A stretch of DNA of 64,000 nt from Talaromyces rugulosus (GCF_013368755.1 NC_049566.1:1860001-1924000), one strand, 5' to 3'. Positions 1 through 11,821 are shown, counted from the stretch's first letter. Numbers and translations are program-made. The notes: a model not told the origin generated them from the letters alone.

Positions 1-458
1 CCAGGCGGAAGATGCACCAGGCGAAGACACCGAGAACGCGTCTGGCGCGCAATTCAGCCCCGAAGACATGAGTCGCAGTCTTCTTTTTGCTATAAGGTTG
101 GCCTCTTTCATAACTGACCAAAAGTCATAATGAGCTAACTTCCTCTAGCAATAACATCGGCCAGATCGCCTATCTCCAGTCTGAGAAGCACGGGTTGAAG
201 CACATATATTTCGGAGGCTCATTTATCCGCGGCCATCGCCAGACCATGAATACTCTCTCCTATGCCATCAAGTTCTGGTCCAAGGGCGAGAAAGAGGCAT
301 ACTTTCTGCGACACGAGGGGTATCTCGGTGCAGTCGGTGCCTTTCTCAAACGACAGCCTCAGAACTGGGGTCGACGAAATAGCTTGGAAGATTCTTCACT
401 TTCCAAGCAAGCCCGGGAAGATTTGCGACAGGAAATTCAAAATCAGCAGCAAAAATAG
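1..458 (+). CDS. Pantothenate kinase (eukaryotic type II), 3' end only
   Basis: This is the C-terminal part of a gene that begins left of the window. Two exons are visible: 1-96 (frame starting at base 2) and 149-458, joined by a 52-bp intron at 97-148 that restores an Ile-Ser-Asn-Asn join. The protein then reads [14 protein letters not shown], followed by FGGSFIRGH and a segment ending in [15 protein letters not shown] recognise this as the conserved C-terminal region of eukaryotic pantothenate kinases, in the ASKHA fold, which phosphorylate pantothenate in the first committed step of coenzyme A synthesis. The stop is TAG at 456-458, after a short polar tail. The N-terminal ATP-binding half lies outside the window. 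Confidence 0.88.
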
Positions 459-1086
459 TACAGCAGCCTGGTTTATTATGATACAAAACCTTGTCGATTC
501 ATCCTATTTGGCCATTCTCTTTCTCTCTCTTCCTTCTTTCAATTATTGTGAATATTGAGAGATAAGTTTGAAGAAAAAAGAAACCTAGGCCATGGAAAAA
601 GGAAAAGAACAAATATTCTTATAAAGATACCCAATTTGTCCGACATGTTGATTATTCTAAGACGTGTCGGCTTCTTGAAGGACAATTTTGGTCATGGGAA
701 TTTTTCGATGTGTATTATTTTTAACATGACTTGCGCCGGTTACCTACTTACTGCCTGCATTGATATGTAGCAGGGTCAACTGGTGATTACGATAATAGAT
801 TTGCATTGAAATGATAGATGTTTACTTTTACTTTTATTATCTCTGATGGCTTCAAATTTGAACAATTGAGTAATGATACAAGGTTTAACATAAAAAACTA
901 GTTTACATTAATTGATATCAAACAATACACGCCCGTTGTCTAAACGCGTTAGTATATAAATGATCGCAGAAATGAAAACAACCGACAAGCCAAGTTGTAC
1001 AGTGGCGATGCAAGTAGAATTCCGACAAAATTGGATGAGACCCAAATACGCCAATATATCCCCACCAAAAAAAAAGGGAGGTCATA
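459..1086. other. Intergenic, convergent 3' ends
   Basis: About 630 bp between the tail of the pantothenate kinase gene on the plus strand and the tail of the next gene on the minus strand. It is AT-rich, as expected for two facing 3' UTRs. The short open frames inside it show no recognisable coding character. I see no RNA gene or repeat here. Confidence 0.6.
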
Positions 1087-2361
1087 TCAAGCAGTTTGCG
1101 TGATCGTCACCTTGATAGGTCCTCCTCGCTCGCGAAGCTCTTCTAGAAAGTAGCCAAGCTCCTTGGCATTGTAGATGCATCGGCACTCCATCTCGCCGTC
1201 AACGACACACTCCAAAACCGGCGTGCCGATTAATCGATCGTAGCGACGAAAGAAATCTTTCGTCTGGTTGAATAGATACTCTGGGGTATCTTCATCGTCT
1301 TCGACGCGCAGATCGCGCACCATTTTTGTTCGGGGTACGATGAGTTTGAATCGTATGCCGCTTCGGCTATTGCGATTTTCGGCAGTGGGAGTTGTTACCG
1401 AGTCTGTGGCGGTTACTGGAGTGAGAGTGCCGATGTGGGACTGTCTCGGGGGTCGTGTCGAGGTTTGAGTATTGCTGTTGTTGGATTGGCGAGGGGTGTG
1501 TCTTGTTGGGTTGTTGTTATTTGGCTGTGGGTTTGAGGCTGTAGCTTCGTTCACCAAACTCCGTATGCCTGATTGGGTTGAAGAGGGCATTTTCGAGGCC
1601 TTACGAGATATAGATCCAGCGAGCGGCTCGTCCGAATTAGATTCAGAATCAGATTGCGAATCAAGTCCAGATACGCTGCTACCGGAGTCTTCATCTGCCG
1701 TAGCGGTAACAGATGGCCTTGATTGCTTTGATTGCCTTGAGGCACTCTGGATCGACTGTCTTAGTTGCTTTGATGGCCCAGAAGAAGCAGGAATGTCTTC
1801 GCCACTACTTGTTGATTGCTCAGCGTCAGACTCTATCCGACGGCGCTTTGCGTTGGAAGAACTTTCTGGCGTTTGTGCGGTTATGCTTTGCAGGCTTCGC
1901 TTGGTAACAGTCTCCCACATCTCCTGGTCCGGGGCTTCTCCAAAGGAGCCATCGAGCAGCTTGCCCTGCCGCACAGCGATCGGCTCGTCTTGAAAGTCGT
2001 AGCCTCCACGCCACTTTTTCAGAAAAGTTCGCCGTCTGCCCCAGCTCCAGTTCTTCACAAACACGCCGGTCTTGTCGCCATCAGGAACCGACAGCCACAG
2101 CGCTTTATAGCGCACGGGTTTCTCCACTGTGATCTCGACACAGGGTTCCAGTTCTTCAAAATTGCGAGAGAAGACCTTTGTTGTGGCAAGAAGCTCCTGC
2201 ATTGAGACTGAGTTTTTTCGGTGGTAGCATGGAGGCGCTGGATCTGTTGGGTGCTCTTTGTGCCATTCCTCTAAGAGCTCCAGCAAGTGCGCTGGGAGCT
2301 TCGCGTCGCCTCCCAGCACCACCTGTCCCGAGGACGAGGGCAAGGGCCCTGGGGGTGACAT
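1087..2361 (-). CDS. Uncharacterised serine-rich protein, 424 aa
   Basis: An uninterrupted minus-strand frame, not assigned to any family. The frame is open from 2646, but the first 95 codons look like 5' UTR, so I place the start at the Met at 2361, which opens MSPPGPLPSSSG. The N-terminal third (about residues 15-150) looks folded: it has a motif WSWGRRRTFLKKW and many Trp and charged residues. The middle (about 170-320) is low-complexity Ser/Gln/Asn-rich with a basic KRRR patch that could act as a nuclear signal. The last 90 residues look folded again (RFKLIVPRTK, then ELGYFLEELRERGGPIKVTI). Folded ends around a disordered linker suggest a nuclear or scaffold protein, but this is inference. 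The long plus-strand frames opposite it are shadows. Confidence 0.7.
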   Translation of the reverse strand: MSPPGPLPSSSGQVVLGGDAKLPAHLLELLEEWHKEHPTDPAPPCYHRKNSVSMQELLATTKVFSRNFEELEPCVEITVEKPVRYKALWLSVPDGDKTGVFVKNWSWGRRRTFLKKWRGGYDFQDEPIAVRQGKLLDGSFGEAPDQEMWETVTKRSLQSITAQTPESSSNAKRRRIESDAEQSTSSGEDIPASSGPSKQLRQSIQSASRQSKQSRPSVTATADEDSGSSVSGLDSQSDSESNSDEPLAGSISRKASKMPSSTQSGIRSLVNEATASNPQPNNNNPTRHTPRQSNNSNTQTSTRPPRQSHIGTLTPVTATDSVTTPTAENRNSRSGIRFKLIVPRTKMVRDLRVEDDEDTPEYLFNQTKDFFRRYDRLIGTPVLECVVDGEMECRCIYNAKELGYFLEELRERGGPIKVTITQTA

Positions 2362-2952
2362 GTTTTCTTGCTTGGTCTCTGTTTGGGTAATGGGATTAGA
2401 AGGCCGGTGACGTGTAAGACCGTCAAGGCCGGATATCATGATTGTTATTAGGATTAATGACCAACGTAGATGAAAGCGATGCGGAAGCGGCTCCGAGACG
2501 GGCTGATCGTCGCGTTCCCATTGGTCTTGGCATTCTTGGCGTATGTATAGATCAACAACGGTAGCTAATAATAATGACCGCGGGCTTTGTGTTTTTCTCT
2601 CTCGGAGATTCAATGTTTTTGTATAGCACACTAAAATGTCATTCAATATTGACTTACGTTGTCTTTCTTTTAAAAAAGCTATAGACTGCTACTAATAAGT
2701 CTAGGCACGAGTTTCATTCATTCTGGTTGCTTTCTGGATTACATATAATATCGTTCATGATCAGCTTACATGAGAATAATGATAAACTAAAAGAAGAAAC
2801 AGAATGTAATCAGAAGCTATTAAAAAACATATTAATGATAAGTTCGATCACAGAATAAAATAGAAAGAGTCAATCTCAGAGGAGAATAAATAAAAATGCA
2901 AGCGAGTAAAACGAGAACTATAACAATAAGTGTAACTAGACAACTTCGACTG
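2362..2952. other. Upstream region of the 1.1-kb gene and 3' flank of the 2.95-kb gene
   Basis: Contains the leader of the gene ending at 1087 and the 3' flank of the gene ending at 2953. The part from about 2640 is AT-rich with no convincing coding frame. The stretch from about 2870 to 2952 is the 3' flank shared with the partial copy near 53.9 kb. Confidence 0.5.
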
Positions 2953-3813
2953 TCACTTGCGCGATAGCTCCAGGAAAGCGATGTCATATTCCTTCTCTAG
3001 AGCGCGGCAAAGTGCATCTAATTTGTCGTTGTAATTAAACTTCGCCTCAAACCAATTGCGAATAATATCGTTGCAACGGTTTCCGAGTGCGAAGATGGTA
3101 TCTCGTGAGGCGTTTTGCCAATGATGTAGTCGCCGGATGTTTACTTGCATATCAAGTGCGGCTGTAATTCTTTCAGGGGCATTTTTGTTGATGTAACAGT
3201 CCCGGAACTCATCAAGGTCAATTCGATAGATCCTCTGAAAACCATGACGAAGGTTTCTAAGTTTCTCGTGACTTAGGTGGTTCTGACTATTGATCAAACG
3301 AGCGTCGTATACAATAGATGCTCCGTGAGCGAACTCGTTTCGCAATTGTCGATCGAGTGACGTTGTTCTGTGGCATGCGTCGGTCAATATTTGTAGACGC
3401 ATTCGCTGGTATGATCTGTGTAAAGATGCCGACTGTTGCTTGTGCTCATCCAATTCTCGACGCTGATCATCCAAGTCTCGACGCAGATCGCTGAACTCTC
3501 GATTGAAGGCATCTATATGGCCGTAAACGTTAGTCACTAAATTCAGGATCGTTTTCAACGAAGATAGATAGTTTGGTTGAAGCACACCTATGATGTTAAA
3601 GCCTTCGGGATTGGTGCAGGTATTTTCACGGCGAGTCATCTTTGGAAGTTGTAGGCGAAGTTCGTCTTGAACGAACTTTATGGCGTCTATGTCTTCCGGG
3701 ACATGAAAGTGTTTGCCGACGAAACCAAAGACCTTTATAAGGATTAGTCAACGCCAGGCAACTTCGAAAATAGGAGACAGCACTAAACCTACCTTGGTAG
3801 ATTGTAGAGCCAT
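2953..3813 (-). CDS. Uncharacterised coiled-coil protein, 266 aa
   Basis: Two exons: 3813-3793 (ATG, seven codons) and 3732-2953, with a 60-bp intron at 3792-3733 carrying GT, a CTAAT branch-like site and AG. The frame stays open across the join. The protein has a short globular start (FVGKHFHVPEDIDAIKF), then about residues 75-105 form a heptad-like charged stretch (DLRRDLDDQRRELDEHKQQ) predicting a coiled coil, followed by a helical, His/Arg-rich C-terminal half ending AFLELSRK. I do not recognise the family. Its last ~50 codons and 3' flank recur as a truncated copy at 53.9-54.1 kb, so the gene has been duplicated at least once. No membrane segment or signal peptide is seen. Confidence 0.72.
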
Positions 3814-5263
3814 GGTAGGCGGCGTAGGCAGCAATGGTTATGATATGTAACACGATACGATGAGCTAATAGTAGCAAATGATGAAAATGTGATAGAAGAA
3901 AAAATGCGGCGGAGAAAATGAGATTGGGAAAAGACAAGAGGAGGTGGGACGGAGGAGTTGTGGGCGAGAATAAGGATGAATGGCGAGGTCGAGGAAGGAG
4001 CACTGCCAGCTGTCATCGCCCCGTAACAGCAGCACGCACTCATTCTTTGGCTCTATGAAGCGCAGGCAAGTTCCATTTTCTTTGTCGTTAATATCTTCAC
4101 TTTTCTTTAGCGCCAAAGCAAGGGAACAGCGGTATTGTTTCGATTCTCACTAAGATTCTCTAGGCAAGTAATGTTGCCCACTCAGAATAAAGCCCAGACT
4201 GAAGATCGAAGTTCCCGGTCCTCATAGTCAAAAAACTGACTTTGAAGTGTTGATAAGATGAAAGAATGATGTAGAGAAGGTGGTTGTAATAATGATAAAA
4301 ATAAATTATGGTCAGCCGGAGGCCGCCTCGGCAGAGGTTGGTTCACCGTTGCTTTCCTTCCAAAGATCACGGACCTTTTCTGGGAAAGGTGAAAATTGTC
4401 ACGGTATCTTCCAGTGATTATGCAGAAAGAGGTCTGTTTTCGCTTTCCCCCTGGTGTTTGGAATACCCAGGCTCAACTCGTCACGCTGTCTCCTCCGCCA
4501 ACAGTATGGGTCCTCCGGTGAAGAGTGGCGTGTCGGGGAAGACGAGGATTTCTTTGTTTGCCTTTGTTTATTGTGATATTTTTGATTTGTTTACCCACTC
4601 TCGGTGATCGGTGAAGAGTGGCGTATCTGCCTCGACAATATCAAAACAACGGGGGGCCGCTTTGGGAAGATGTCACACCAGATGGTGTATTTATGTCACC
4701 TCCCTCCCCTCACGACATCTTTGTTGGAAAACATCATCAGTATTTGAAGAGATTTCCCTTTGAGATAATTCCTTATCCTCAATGAATTCTGTTCTGACGG
4801 TTGCATCTAGGTCCTTTTTCCTAGACTTATAAAAAATTATTATTAAAATTTATAGCACGTGCTGGTTGAAGACCTCCATTGCATGCATGGTAGTGTTATT
4901 TTATATTGTGAGGTCCAATACAGGACTGTACACATGTATAATGTGTGTTCTATGTATGGATATTGGCATCAATTCCACTAGATCGATTGCGGAACATGAG
5001 TTGAAACACAACCTCCACGTATCTCGAGTCATATTGTCATTAGCCTGGCTATATAAGCTAAGTTACTGTAAAATATAGCTTGTGCTCTGTATTTGGTATA
5101 TTTTAAATATGGTATCGTTTTTTTATACTCCGAGTCCTGTTACGGAGACATCACGTGACCTGTCTTCCGCGGAACGGAGGCAGCCGCCAACCTCGAATCA
5201 CAGTCTCCCTGTTTCAAGCCTCACCAGCTGTCATGGTCTCCTTATAGCGTCGCCCGAGGCCCA
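3814..5263. promoter_or_regulatory. Divergent upstream region between the coiled-coil gene and GPI2
   Basis: About 1.45 kb separating two divergent starts. A 16-bp direct repeat, CGGTGAAGAGTGGCGT, occurs at 4516-4531 and 4609-4624. A CACGTG box lies about 110 bp upstream of the GPI2 start, near 5153. Pyrimidine-rich tracts sit close to the minus-strand start. Open frames in this stretch lack coding character. Confidence 0.5.
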
Positions 5264-6830
5264 ATGGCGCCTCAACCGCAGTCTCCTCCTCCTCCAATCC
5301 CTCCGCCAGTCCCTGTCGAGACTCATCCGAACAGGGCCGGAGGGTTGAAGCCGCCTTTGCCGCAACGCGTCCCGCCCGATCCAACACGACTTGCGCCCGA
5401 ACATGCATACTATGCTCACTCGCAGCCGCGACTGTGGCACGATAACTCTGCTCAGAACAGACCGATCCATGGCGTTGTATCGACCTCGTCGTCGGTGGCT
5501 GTCGCTGCGCTGAGACCGCCCCCGGCCGTTCCTGGTTACGAGACTAGGAAAACCGATGCTCGTAAGCCGAGAGACCGGCGACGGAAGAAGCGCAAGGGAG
5601 CATGGAAGAAGTTGATGTGGGTTCGGCAGTCTTGTATGCATACTTTCCCTACACTTGCTTTAAGGATACAGCTGACAGGATTCAGACCCGGACAACTATA
5701 CCGACGCCGAGACTTTTCTTGACCACCTCCAACGAAACCCCCGCCTCCGGCCATATGATTTCTGGCCCCTCGTTGCTGATTCCACCGTCATCGTTCAGCA
5801 TGTGTGCTCCGTCGTGATATTTGTTTGCTGCTTCGTCGAGATTGTCCAAGATCGGGTGAGCCCTGTTTCAGTAGTTGGCTGGGGAAGTATAGGCACTGTC
5901 CTAGGCTGGGTGCTGTGGGATTCTTGGATCTGGAAAGAGCAAAGCAAGGCTATCAAAGCCGCCCAGATTATTGAAGCGGCCGAGCTGGACGATGGTTCCA
6001 GCGCTTCTTCCGCAAGCTCAAACCCGGGAGCAGCGACTTCCCAATCCAGTGGCAATGCCAGCAATTTCCAGGGACTGGGTTTGAATATCCCGAGGTCAAG
6101 CTCGGAAATGTATTTGCGACGCCGAAGCACAGAGCTCAGTGCGACATCATTGCAATCTGCGAACCCAAATTCTCCTACTTTTCAACCCACAAACCTATTC
6201 TATTCATACAATGAAGACGGCAAGTCTCTATTATCGTCACGGAATCGACAGCGACTTGCAACGGTCAAGTCTGCGGCTCTAATTTATTGCGCATTGCTTG
6301 GCCTGAGCCCTATCCTGAAATCCCTCACAAAATCCACCGCCAGCGACTCCATCTGGGCTCTGAGTTGCTGGCTGATGATCATCAACATATTCTCTTTCGA
6401 CTATGGTAGCGGAGACAGTGGAATGGACGCGACCAAATTTCCGGCGTCTCTATCCACCAATGCAGCACTCATGGCGTCGACAGTCTTGGCCTCGCGTTTA
6501 CCTTCGACTACCCATGTGTTCAGCTTGACCCTTTTTTCCATTGAAGTATTTGGCTTGTTTCCTGTTTTCCGCCGGCATCTAAAACATGTCTCATGGACCG
6601 GTCACTTGATTCTGACTTTCGGACTGGTCTTTGCAGCTGGGGCCGGGGTTGGAATAACGCTTCGAGGTGGATGGGCCGCAGCAATAGTAGGATCATTCCT
6701 GGGCAGTATTCTCACGGCTCTGGTAATGGGACTATGCAGCTGGTGGTTAATCGGGCTGCAAAAGTATAAGAATGTTGTCATTGGGCCTTGGGATCCAGCC
6801 AGGCCTGTAATACGAAGGAATTGGGATTAG
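5264..6830 (+). CDS. GPI2: GPI2/PIG-C, subunit of the GPI-GlcNAc transferase, 504 aa
   Basis: Exons 5264-5633 and 5686-6830. The 52-bp intron splits a Tyr codon and gives the join VRQSYPDNYTD. The protein starts with a proline-rich cytosolic region (MAPQPQSPPPP), then a basic stretch RDRRRKKRK, then the family signature: KKLMW, TFLDHLQRNPRL, PYDFWPLVADSTVIVQH. Several hydrophobic membrane segments follow (around VVIFVCCFVEI, AALIYCALLGLSP, LILTFGLVFAAGAG and LGSILTALVMGL). The family acts with GPI3, GPI15, GPI19, GPI1 and ERI1 in the ER membrane to transfer GlcNAc to phosphatidylinositol, the first step of GPI-anchor synthesis. A serine-rich loop near residues 190-260 makes it longer than the yeast protein. 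The start was chosen as the first Met of the open exon, downstream of a CACGTG-containing promoter. Confidence 0.9.
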
Positions 6831-7146
6831 ATGGGAGTATCGTTTTGGGTCTGCTTTTGTATATTTTGAATTTTCTATATTATACCCCAAGGCAATAAGA
6901 TTGCATTTGCTCGCAAACACAGTATTGATCGCTTTATGATTTTAAACATATTATGGATGAGTGCATCACGCTCTTTCTTGTGGGCTTGGACGAAGCAGGT
7001 TCCTCCCCCCGTTACTTCTTCCTCTTGCTCCCTCTTCCACCATTACATCTTCTGCACAAGTTCAACGGTTTTTCCTGATCTCTTTTTAGACCTACCTGGT
7101 CACTATCGGCTATAAATCTGCATTCAAAGACAGCTGTATCTTCAAA
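6831..7146. promoter_or_regulatory. Promoter region of the first chitinase gene
   Basis: A 316-bp stretch holding the GPI2 3' UTR and the upstream region of the chitinase gene. Pyrimidine-rich runs (about 6990-7080) and a TATAAAT element at about 7111 lie shortly before the ATG at 7147. No further gene is seen. Confidence 0.5.
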
Positions 7147-8640
7147 ATGATACTCCAAACCCTTCTTCTGGTCCTTCTGGTCTGCCCCTCGGCCGCATCT
7201 CTGCGGTACGTCATGTACGTGGACGAGTAAGTAACCTCAACATTCTCTTAGATGACCATTTTCTAATAGAATTTCCACAGGTGGCACAGTGATAACCTTC
7301 CCTCGACTGATGTAACAAGCGGCATAACCCACGCCATCATGGCATTTGCCAAATCCGAGACCTTCAACAACGGCAGCCAGTTTACTCCGTGGGAACCTGC
7401 ACAGGATTTCAAATCCCGGTTTCCAGAAGACACAAAATTCATGATTTCCATCGGAGGGTGGGGTGATATTGTTGGGTTTTCTGATGCCGTCAAAAGCAAC
7501 GCCTCGATCCGGAATTATGCAGAAAATGTGGCTGCAATGGTTACATCTGTCGGTGCTGATGGTGTTGGTAAGTTGGCTCCTGTCCTACTAAAGGATAAGC
7601 ATGGTCGATTGTTCGGTTGAAAAAAAAAACTGACAGGCTAGACATTGATTGGGAGTATCCTGGGGGCAACGGCGCAAACTACCGTGACGTACCGAATTCA
7701 CAAAAGATGGACGAGATAAATACGTTCCCTCTGCTTCTCCAGGGAATTAAAACGGCCATCGGAAAGGCCAAGACTTTATCTATCGGTGTGCCAGGCCTGC
7801 AGCGTGACATGATTGCATACACCCCAGAAACCGCTCCAGGCATCTTCTCTGCCGTCGATATGGTCAATATTATGAGCTATGACTTGATGAATCGTCGTGA
7901 CGGTGTGACCAAACACCATACCAGCGTGGCTGATTCTCTCCAATCGGTTCAGAATTATCTCGATCTCGGCCTGGATCCGGCCAAAGCAAATCTCGGCTTC
8001 TCCTTCTACGCCAAATATTTCTTAACTGGAGCTAGCTCGAACTGCACTGCCATTAATGCTCTTGGCTGTTCTATTGCATCTGCGGAATCAAAAAATGGGT
8101 CAGATAATCATAACAGTGGAAGTGTCACTTTTGAGTCCATTTTTATGAAACCTCAAGCACCGACGAACCTTTCAACGTCTTCGAACGGCGCCTGTGGTCC
8201 CACCAGGGGTAAATGTCCTCCTGGGACATGTTGCTCTCCAAATGGATACTGGTGAGCGTGTTCTTTATTTATATCTCCTGGGTCAAAAGAAAGCCTACTG
8301 ACATCTCTCTCTTTGTTGTCATAGCGGAACCACAGGTGACTTCTGTGCCCTTGGCTGCATATCAGACTACGGAAACTGCAACGGCCCCTCGCTGATCGAC
8401 TCATGGCGCAGCGCCCAAAAATACGGCATAGCCGATCGGAACCAAGGAGGACAGTACTATTTTGATCCCAGTGCACAGCTGTTCTGGACGTGGGATACAC
8501 CGCAGCTTATGCAACGCAAATTCATAGATATTGTGGACAAGCTCAACATTGGCGGCATCATGGCTTGGAGTCTCGGCGAGGATAGCTATGACTGGAGCCA
8601 TGTGAATGTGTTGAAGACAGAGGTTGAGTTGAGGGGATAG
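7147..8640 (+). CDS. Secreted GH18 chitinase with an internal CBM18, 430 aa
   Basis: Four exons: 7147-7226, 7281-7567, 7642-8251 and 8325-8640. The start MILQTLLLVLLVCPSAAS is a clear signal peptide. The GH18 barrel carries the substrate motif FMISIGGWG and the catalytic motif DGVDIDWE at residues 120-127, with Glu127 as acid/base. The third exon must begin after the TAG at 7639-7641 to give this motif; an upstream AG at 7635-7636 would bring in a stop. A cysteine-rich CBM18 (KCPPGTCCSPNGYCG... ALGC, about residues 307-337) follows, then the last barrel strand GGIMAWSLGEDS. The chitin-binding module therefore sits inside the catalytic fold. Its substrate is probably chitin of its own or a foreign cell wall. 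A second GH18 gene lies 3 kb away on the other strand. Confidence 0.9.
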
Positions 8641-8832
8641 TGAACCTCTTTTTGGGGATTAAGGGTTATTCTGCACTTGTATACTGTAGGTAGTAATCAT
8701 TCATGTACAAATCCTATCAATCACTATGAGTCTAGTCTAAAAGATGGAACTTCCAATAATTACCGAAACCGCCACATAATGTTCCTACTAATATGAAATC
8801 AAATATAAACTGCACTTGAAAAGTTTATAATA

Positions 8833-11482
8833 TCAATACCTCGACATCAACCACTCCCTCCTTTTCCCCTCCTCCAGCGCCGCCAAACTCTGTGTCTCGG
8901 CTCTCTTAACTGCACAGTACTTCTTGACAAACGCCGGTCCCATGATCTCCTGTATATCTCCATCAGACTCTAATGCCGACAGGCTCTGTTCAAGGGTCTT
9001 TGGAATCTGCTCCACAATCCCCAGGTCCTCACGATCTTTGGCAGATAACGTTGCCGCGTCCGTGGGACAATCCCCATGCAACAGCGGCATGCTCCTATTC
9101 AACCCAATATAACCCGCGCCGAGAAGCGCACTCATGGCAAGATACATGTTTGCCAGGCCGTCAATGGACTTGAATTCCCAGTGCCCAGGGGAGATTTTGC
9201 GGATGGGCGCTTCGCGGTTCTGGGTGCCCCATGTGACCCATTCGCTACCGGCCCAGACGCCAGAGGTAACGCGGGCATAGCTGACCTCTTGAGATAGCGA
9301 GAAAGCAGCCACAGACGAGAAATGCGCAAGGATACCCGCGAGGAAGGAGTCTTGGTAACTTGCTGGGGAGATTGAAAAGTGGGCGTGTGATGCAGTCCCC
9401 GCGGCAAAATTATATGGCCGTGGATAGAGGGTGGCGCGGAGACCGTGTTTTTCGGCAACATGTTGCACAGTTGCGCGTGCTTTGAGAAGAGTGTCGACTG
9501 CAGCGAGCGGGGAGTTTGGAGGGAGGATGAATTCGAATTGTCCGGGCGCAGATTCGGCGTGGAATTGCTCGAGATAGATGTCAATACTGGCCAGGGTCGA
9601 GACGATTTCCTCGACGAGAGAGAGCGCGTTTTTGCGGATGTCGGCTGTCATGTTGGACCACGAATGGGTTTTGGTCAATGGGCCCCAGTTACCGTTATCA
9701 GACTGGCGGATAAATACGACTTCAATCTCGAATCCGAGCGTTACTTGGATGGGTTCTAATGCCTTGACGACTCGTTGTAGTGTGGTCCGCGGGCAACCCT
9801 CCAGAGCCACGCCATTTTCGTCTTCCCAAAAGGTCATGACAGTGGCACTGTTGGAATTGAGTGCAGCGTTTCGGCTGAATGTCGACATATCTGGCCTCAT
9901 GTAAAATTGCCCTGTAGCCGATCCGCCGGGAGCAAGGTGATCGTCCTGCAGTAAGTGCAGGGCTGCCAAAGTGATCCCGATACGCCGTTGGCCTTGGACG
10001 ATCTTGATAAACTCGCGCAGTGGGAACATTCGTACACGAATTGTGGCTGTATAATCTACCCATTGCATCCAAACAATGAGATTTGGGTCCTGGGTAGCCA
10101 GCTCATTCAGGTCGAAAAAGCCGGTGGGTGCAGGTTTTGTGATTGCGTTACTTGGTGATATTGAAGTATTAATCTCGGGGCGGGGCAAGTTGAGATTGTA
10201 AAGTTTGTTCGAATTGTCGAATAAAATGTCTATAGCTGCCTGTTTGGCTTGAGCAAGAGTGAGACTACCCTGGGATACATAGTCGACTAGCACCTAGAAA
10301 ACAGTCAATAACAAAAAAGTAATTTCTGGATATTGTAAATTAAAATACCGTCTCCAAAGTTTTCCTAAATTGTAGATTCGACAACCAAAACGTTTCGGGA
10401 TGGAAATGGCCATCGGTGCTCCAGAGTAGACGGCTAATTGGAGTCAAATCAAAGGCCTGTCGTACGATGTTCTCCTCCGCATCACTGCTAACCATAGGGA
10501 ACACCTCACCGAGGTCAAGATATACATTTGGATAGACTGAAGCAAGGTATCCAGCTTCTCTAGTGTATGGATATGAAGAATGCAGCAAAACAAAATCGAC
10601 TCCTGGGTAACGAGAAATAACCGATTGCAAGTGCGCGGGATTGGCAAGTCGCAAGTCCAAGTCAGAATCACCGAGTCCGGTGTGGAATTGGATCGCCTTT
10701 GATTTTGTTTCCTTTCTCTGTGCCTCTTGGATGATAGACAGTGTTAGGAATATTATATAGTCATTGAGTGGTTTTTCCGAGATCCGGTATGGCGCTCCTT
10801 TTCTATAAGTACGTAGGATGGATTCCTCAACCCTGTCCACATGAGTCTGGTCTTGGATGAAAAGGCCAAACGCGACTTTGTCGGTTGGTGGTAAGAAGAT
10901 GTCTAATCCAGTTCTGTAACAAATGACAGACTTAAAACCAGCAACGGCATCATCTCTCAAGTAGTCACGAATACGGCCTACGAATTTGACCGTAAAGGTA
11001 TTTAGCATGTCCTCGCCTTCCTCTTCGTTCCAAGGATCCTCTAGTATCTGAGCCGCAACAGTCTCAATACGGACGATTCGCTTCGTCTTGGATGTCGTGA
11101 AGCGGTCATGCCATTGGTATGGCTGGATATCGACATCTGCCAACAAATCATCAAGCAGTAGAGTGTCTGTACCTTCTAGGCATTTGCGCACGAATCCCTC
11201 ATAGTCGTTCTTCACCCACTGGTCTCGAGCAGCCTTGATAGCTTCCCAGGTGGGCTCACAGGCAAACAGCGTGGCGAGCTGTTTGACTGCAATGTGATGG
11301 GGTATTGTGTGCCGTGCTTGTTTCAGTGCCTCGCCATGAGCCTCAGAGGTGATGGATTCTAGAGGATATTTGTTGTAGTTGAGCGCATGCTCGGCGCTGA
11401 GAATGTTGTGGGCGTGATTGTCGATGAGCGGATGCGATTGCACTAGAGCGCGTAGTTCATCGACATTTTCTGAGTATGTCAT
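8833..11482 (-). CDS. FluG-like amidohydrolase-glutamine synthetase fusion, 864 aa
   Basis: Two exons, 11482-10349 and 10293-8833, with a 55-bp intron in phase 0. The N-terminal ~375 residues form an amidohydrolase-2 domain with the metal motif IDNHAHN (His23, His25), a later FVLLHSSYPYTREAGYL and the strand RLLWSTDGHFHPE. The C-terminal ~490 residues are a glutamine synthetase catalytic domain: LGFEIEVVF, ESAPGQFEF, GTASHAHFSIS and REAPIRKI. Length and domain order match Aspergillus nidulans FluG, which is needed for an early extracellular sporulation signal. Fungi often hold several paralogues, so orthology is not certain. The frame is also open upstream to 11650, but the Met at 11482 fits the family's usual N-terminus. 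It lies between two chitinase genes, with its 3' end facing the first. Confidence 0.9.
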
Positions 11483-11821
11483 TATCTTTGTACACGTTGT
11501 ATGCGCTTGAAGAGATAATATTATTGAGGCTCTAGCGAACTGCAAAGAAACGCGCGAGGGATGAAGATGCGGAGTAGAAAAGGTCCGACTCAGCTCAGGA
11601 ACTGCCCCTCCAAAGCTCCAGGTCACGTTCCCATTGGGTCGACGTGTCACTATTTCACTACGTATAGAGGCTAGTATTTGGCGTTATCAACTAGTAAAAT
11701 ACGCAATATTTGTTTAGTAGTCGATTCAATTTTCCGACATAATTACACCTAGTGAATAAATACATGCAATAAAACGGTACTCTTTTTGTCCAAAACAGAT
11801 AGAAAAATCAAAGATTAGATC
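11483..11821. promoter_or_regulatory. Upstream region of the FluG-like gene and 3' flank of the second chitinase
   Basis: A 339-bp gap. The part near 11483 contains the FluG-like leader, which is partly an open in-frame extension. The part near 11700-11820 is AT-rich and fits the 3' UTR of the chitinase gene. Nothing else is seen. Confidence 0.5.

Noticed and set aside
1472..1993. 173-codon plus-strand frame opposite the 1.1-kb gene
   Set aside because: Low-complexity Ser/Leu/Val content mirrors the Ser/Gln-rich codons of the opposite strand; no independent features.
7637..7641. Acceptor AG at 7635-7636 for the third chitinase exon
   Set aside because: It would place a TAG in frame. The AG at 7640-7641 gives DGVDIDWE and an open frame.
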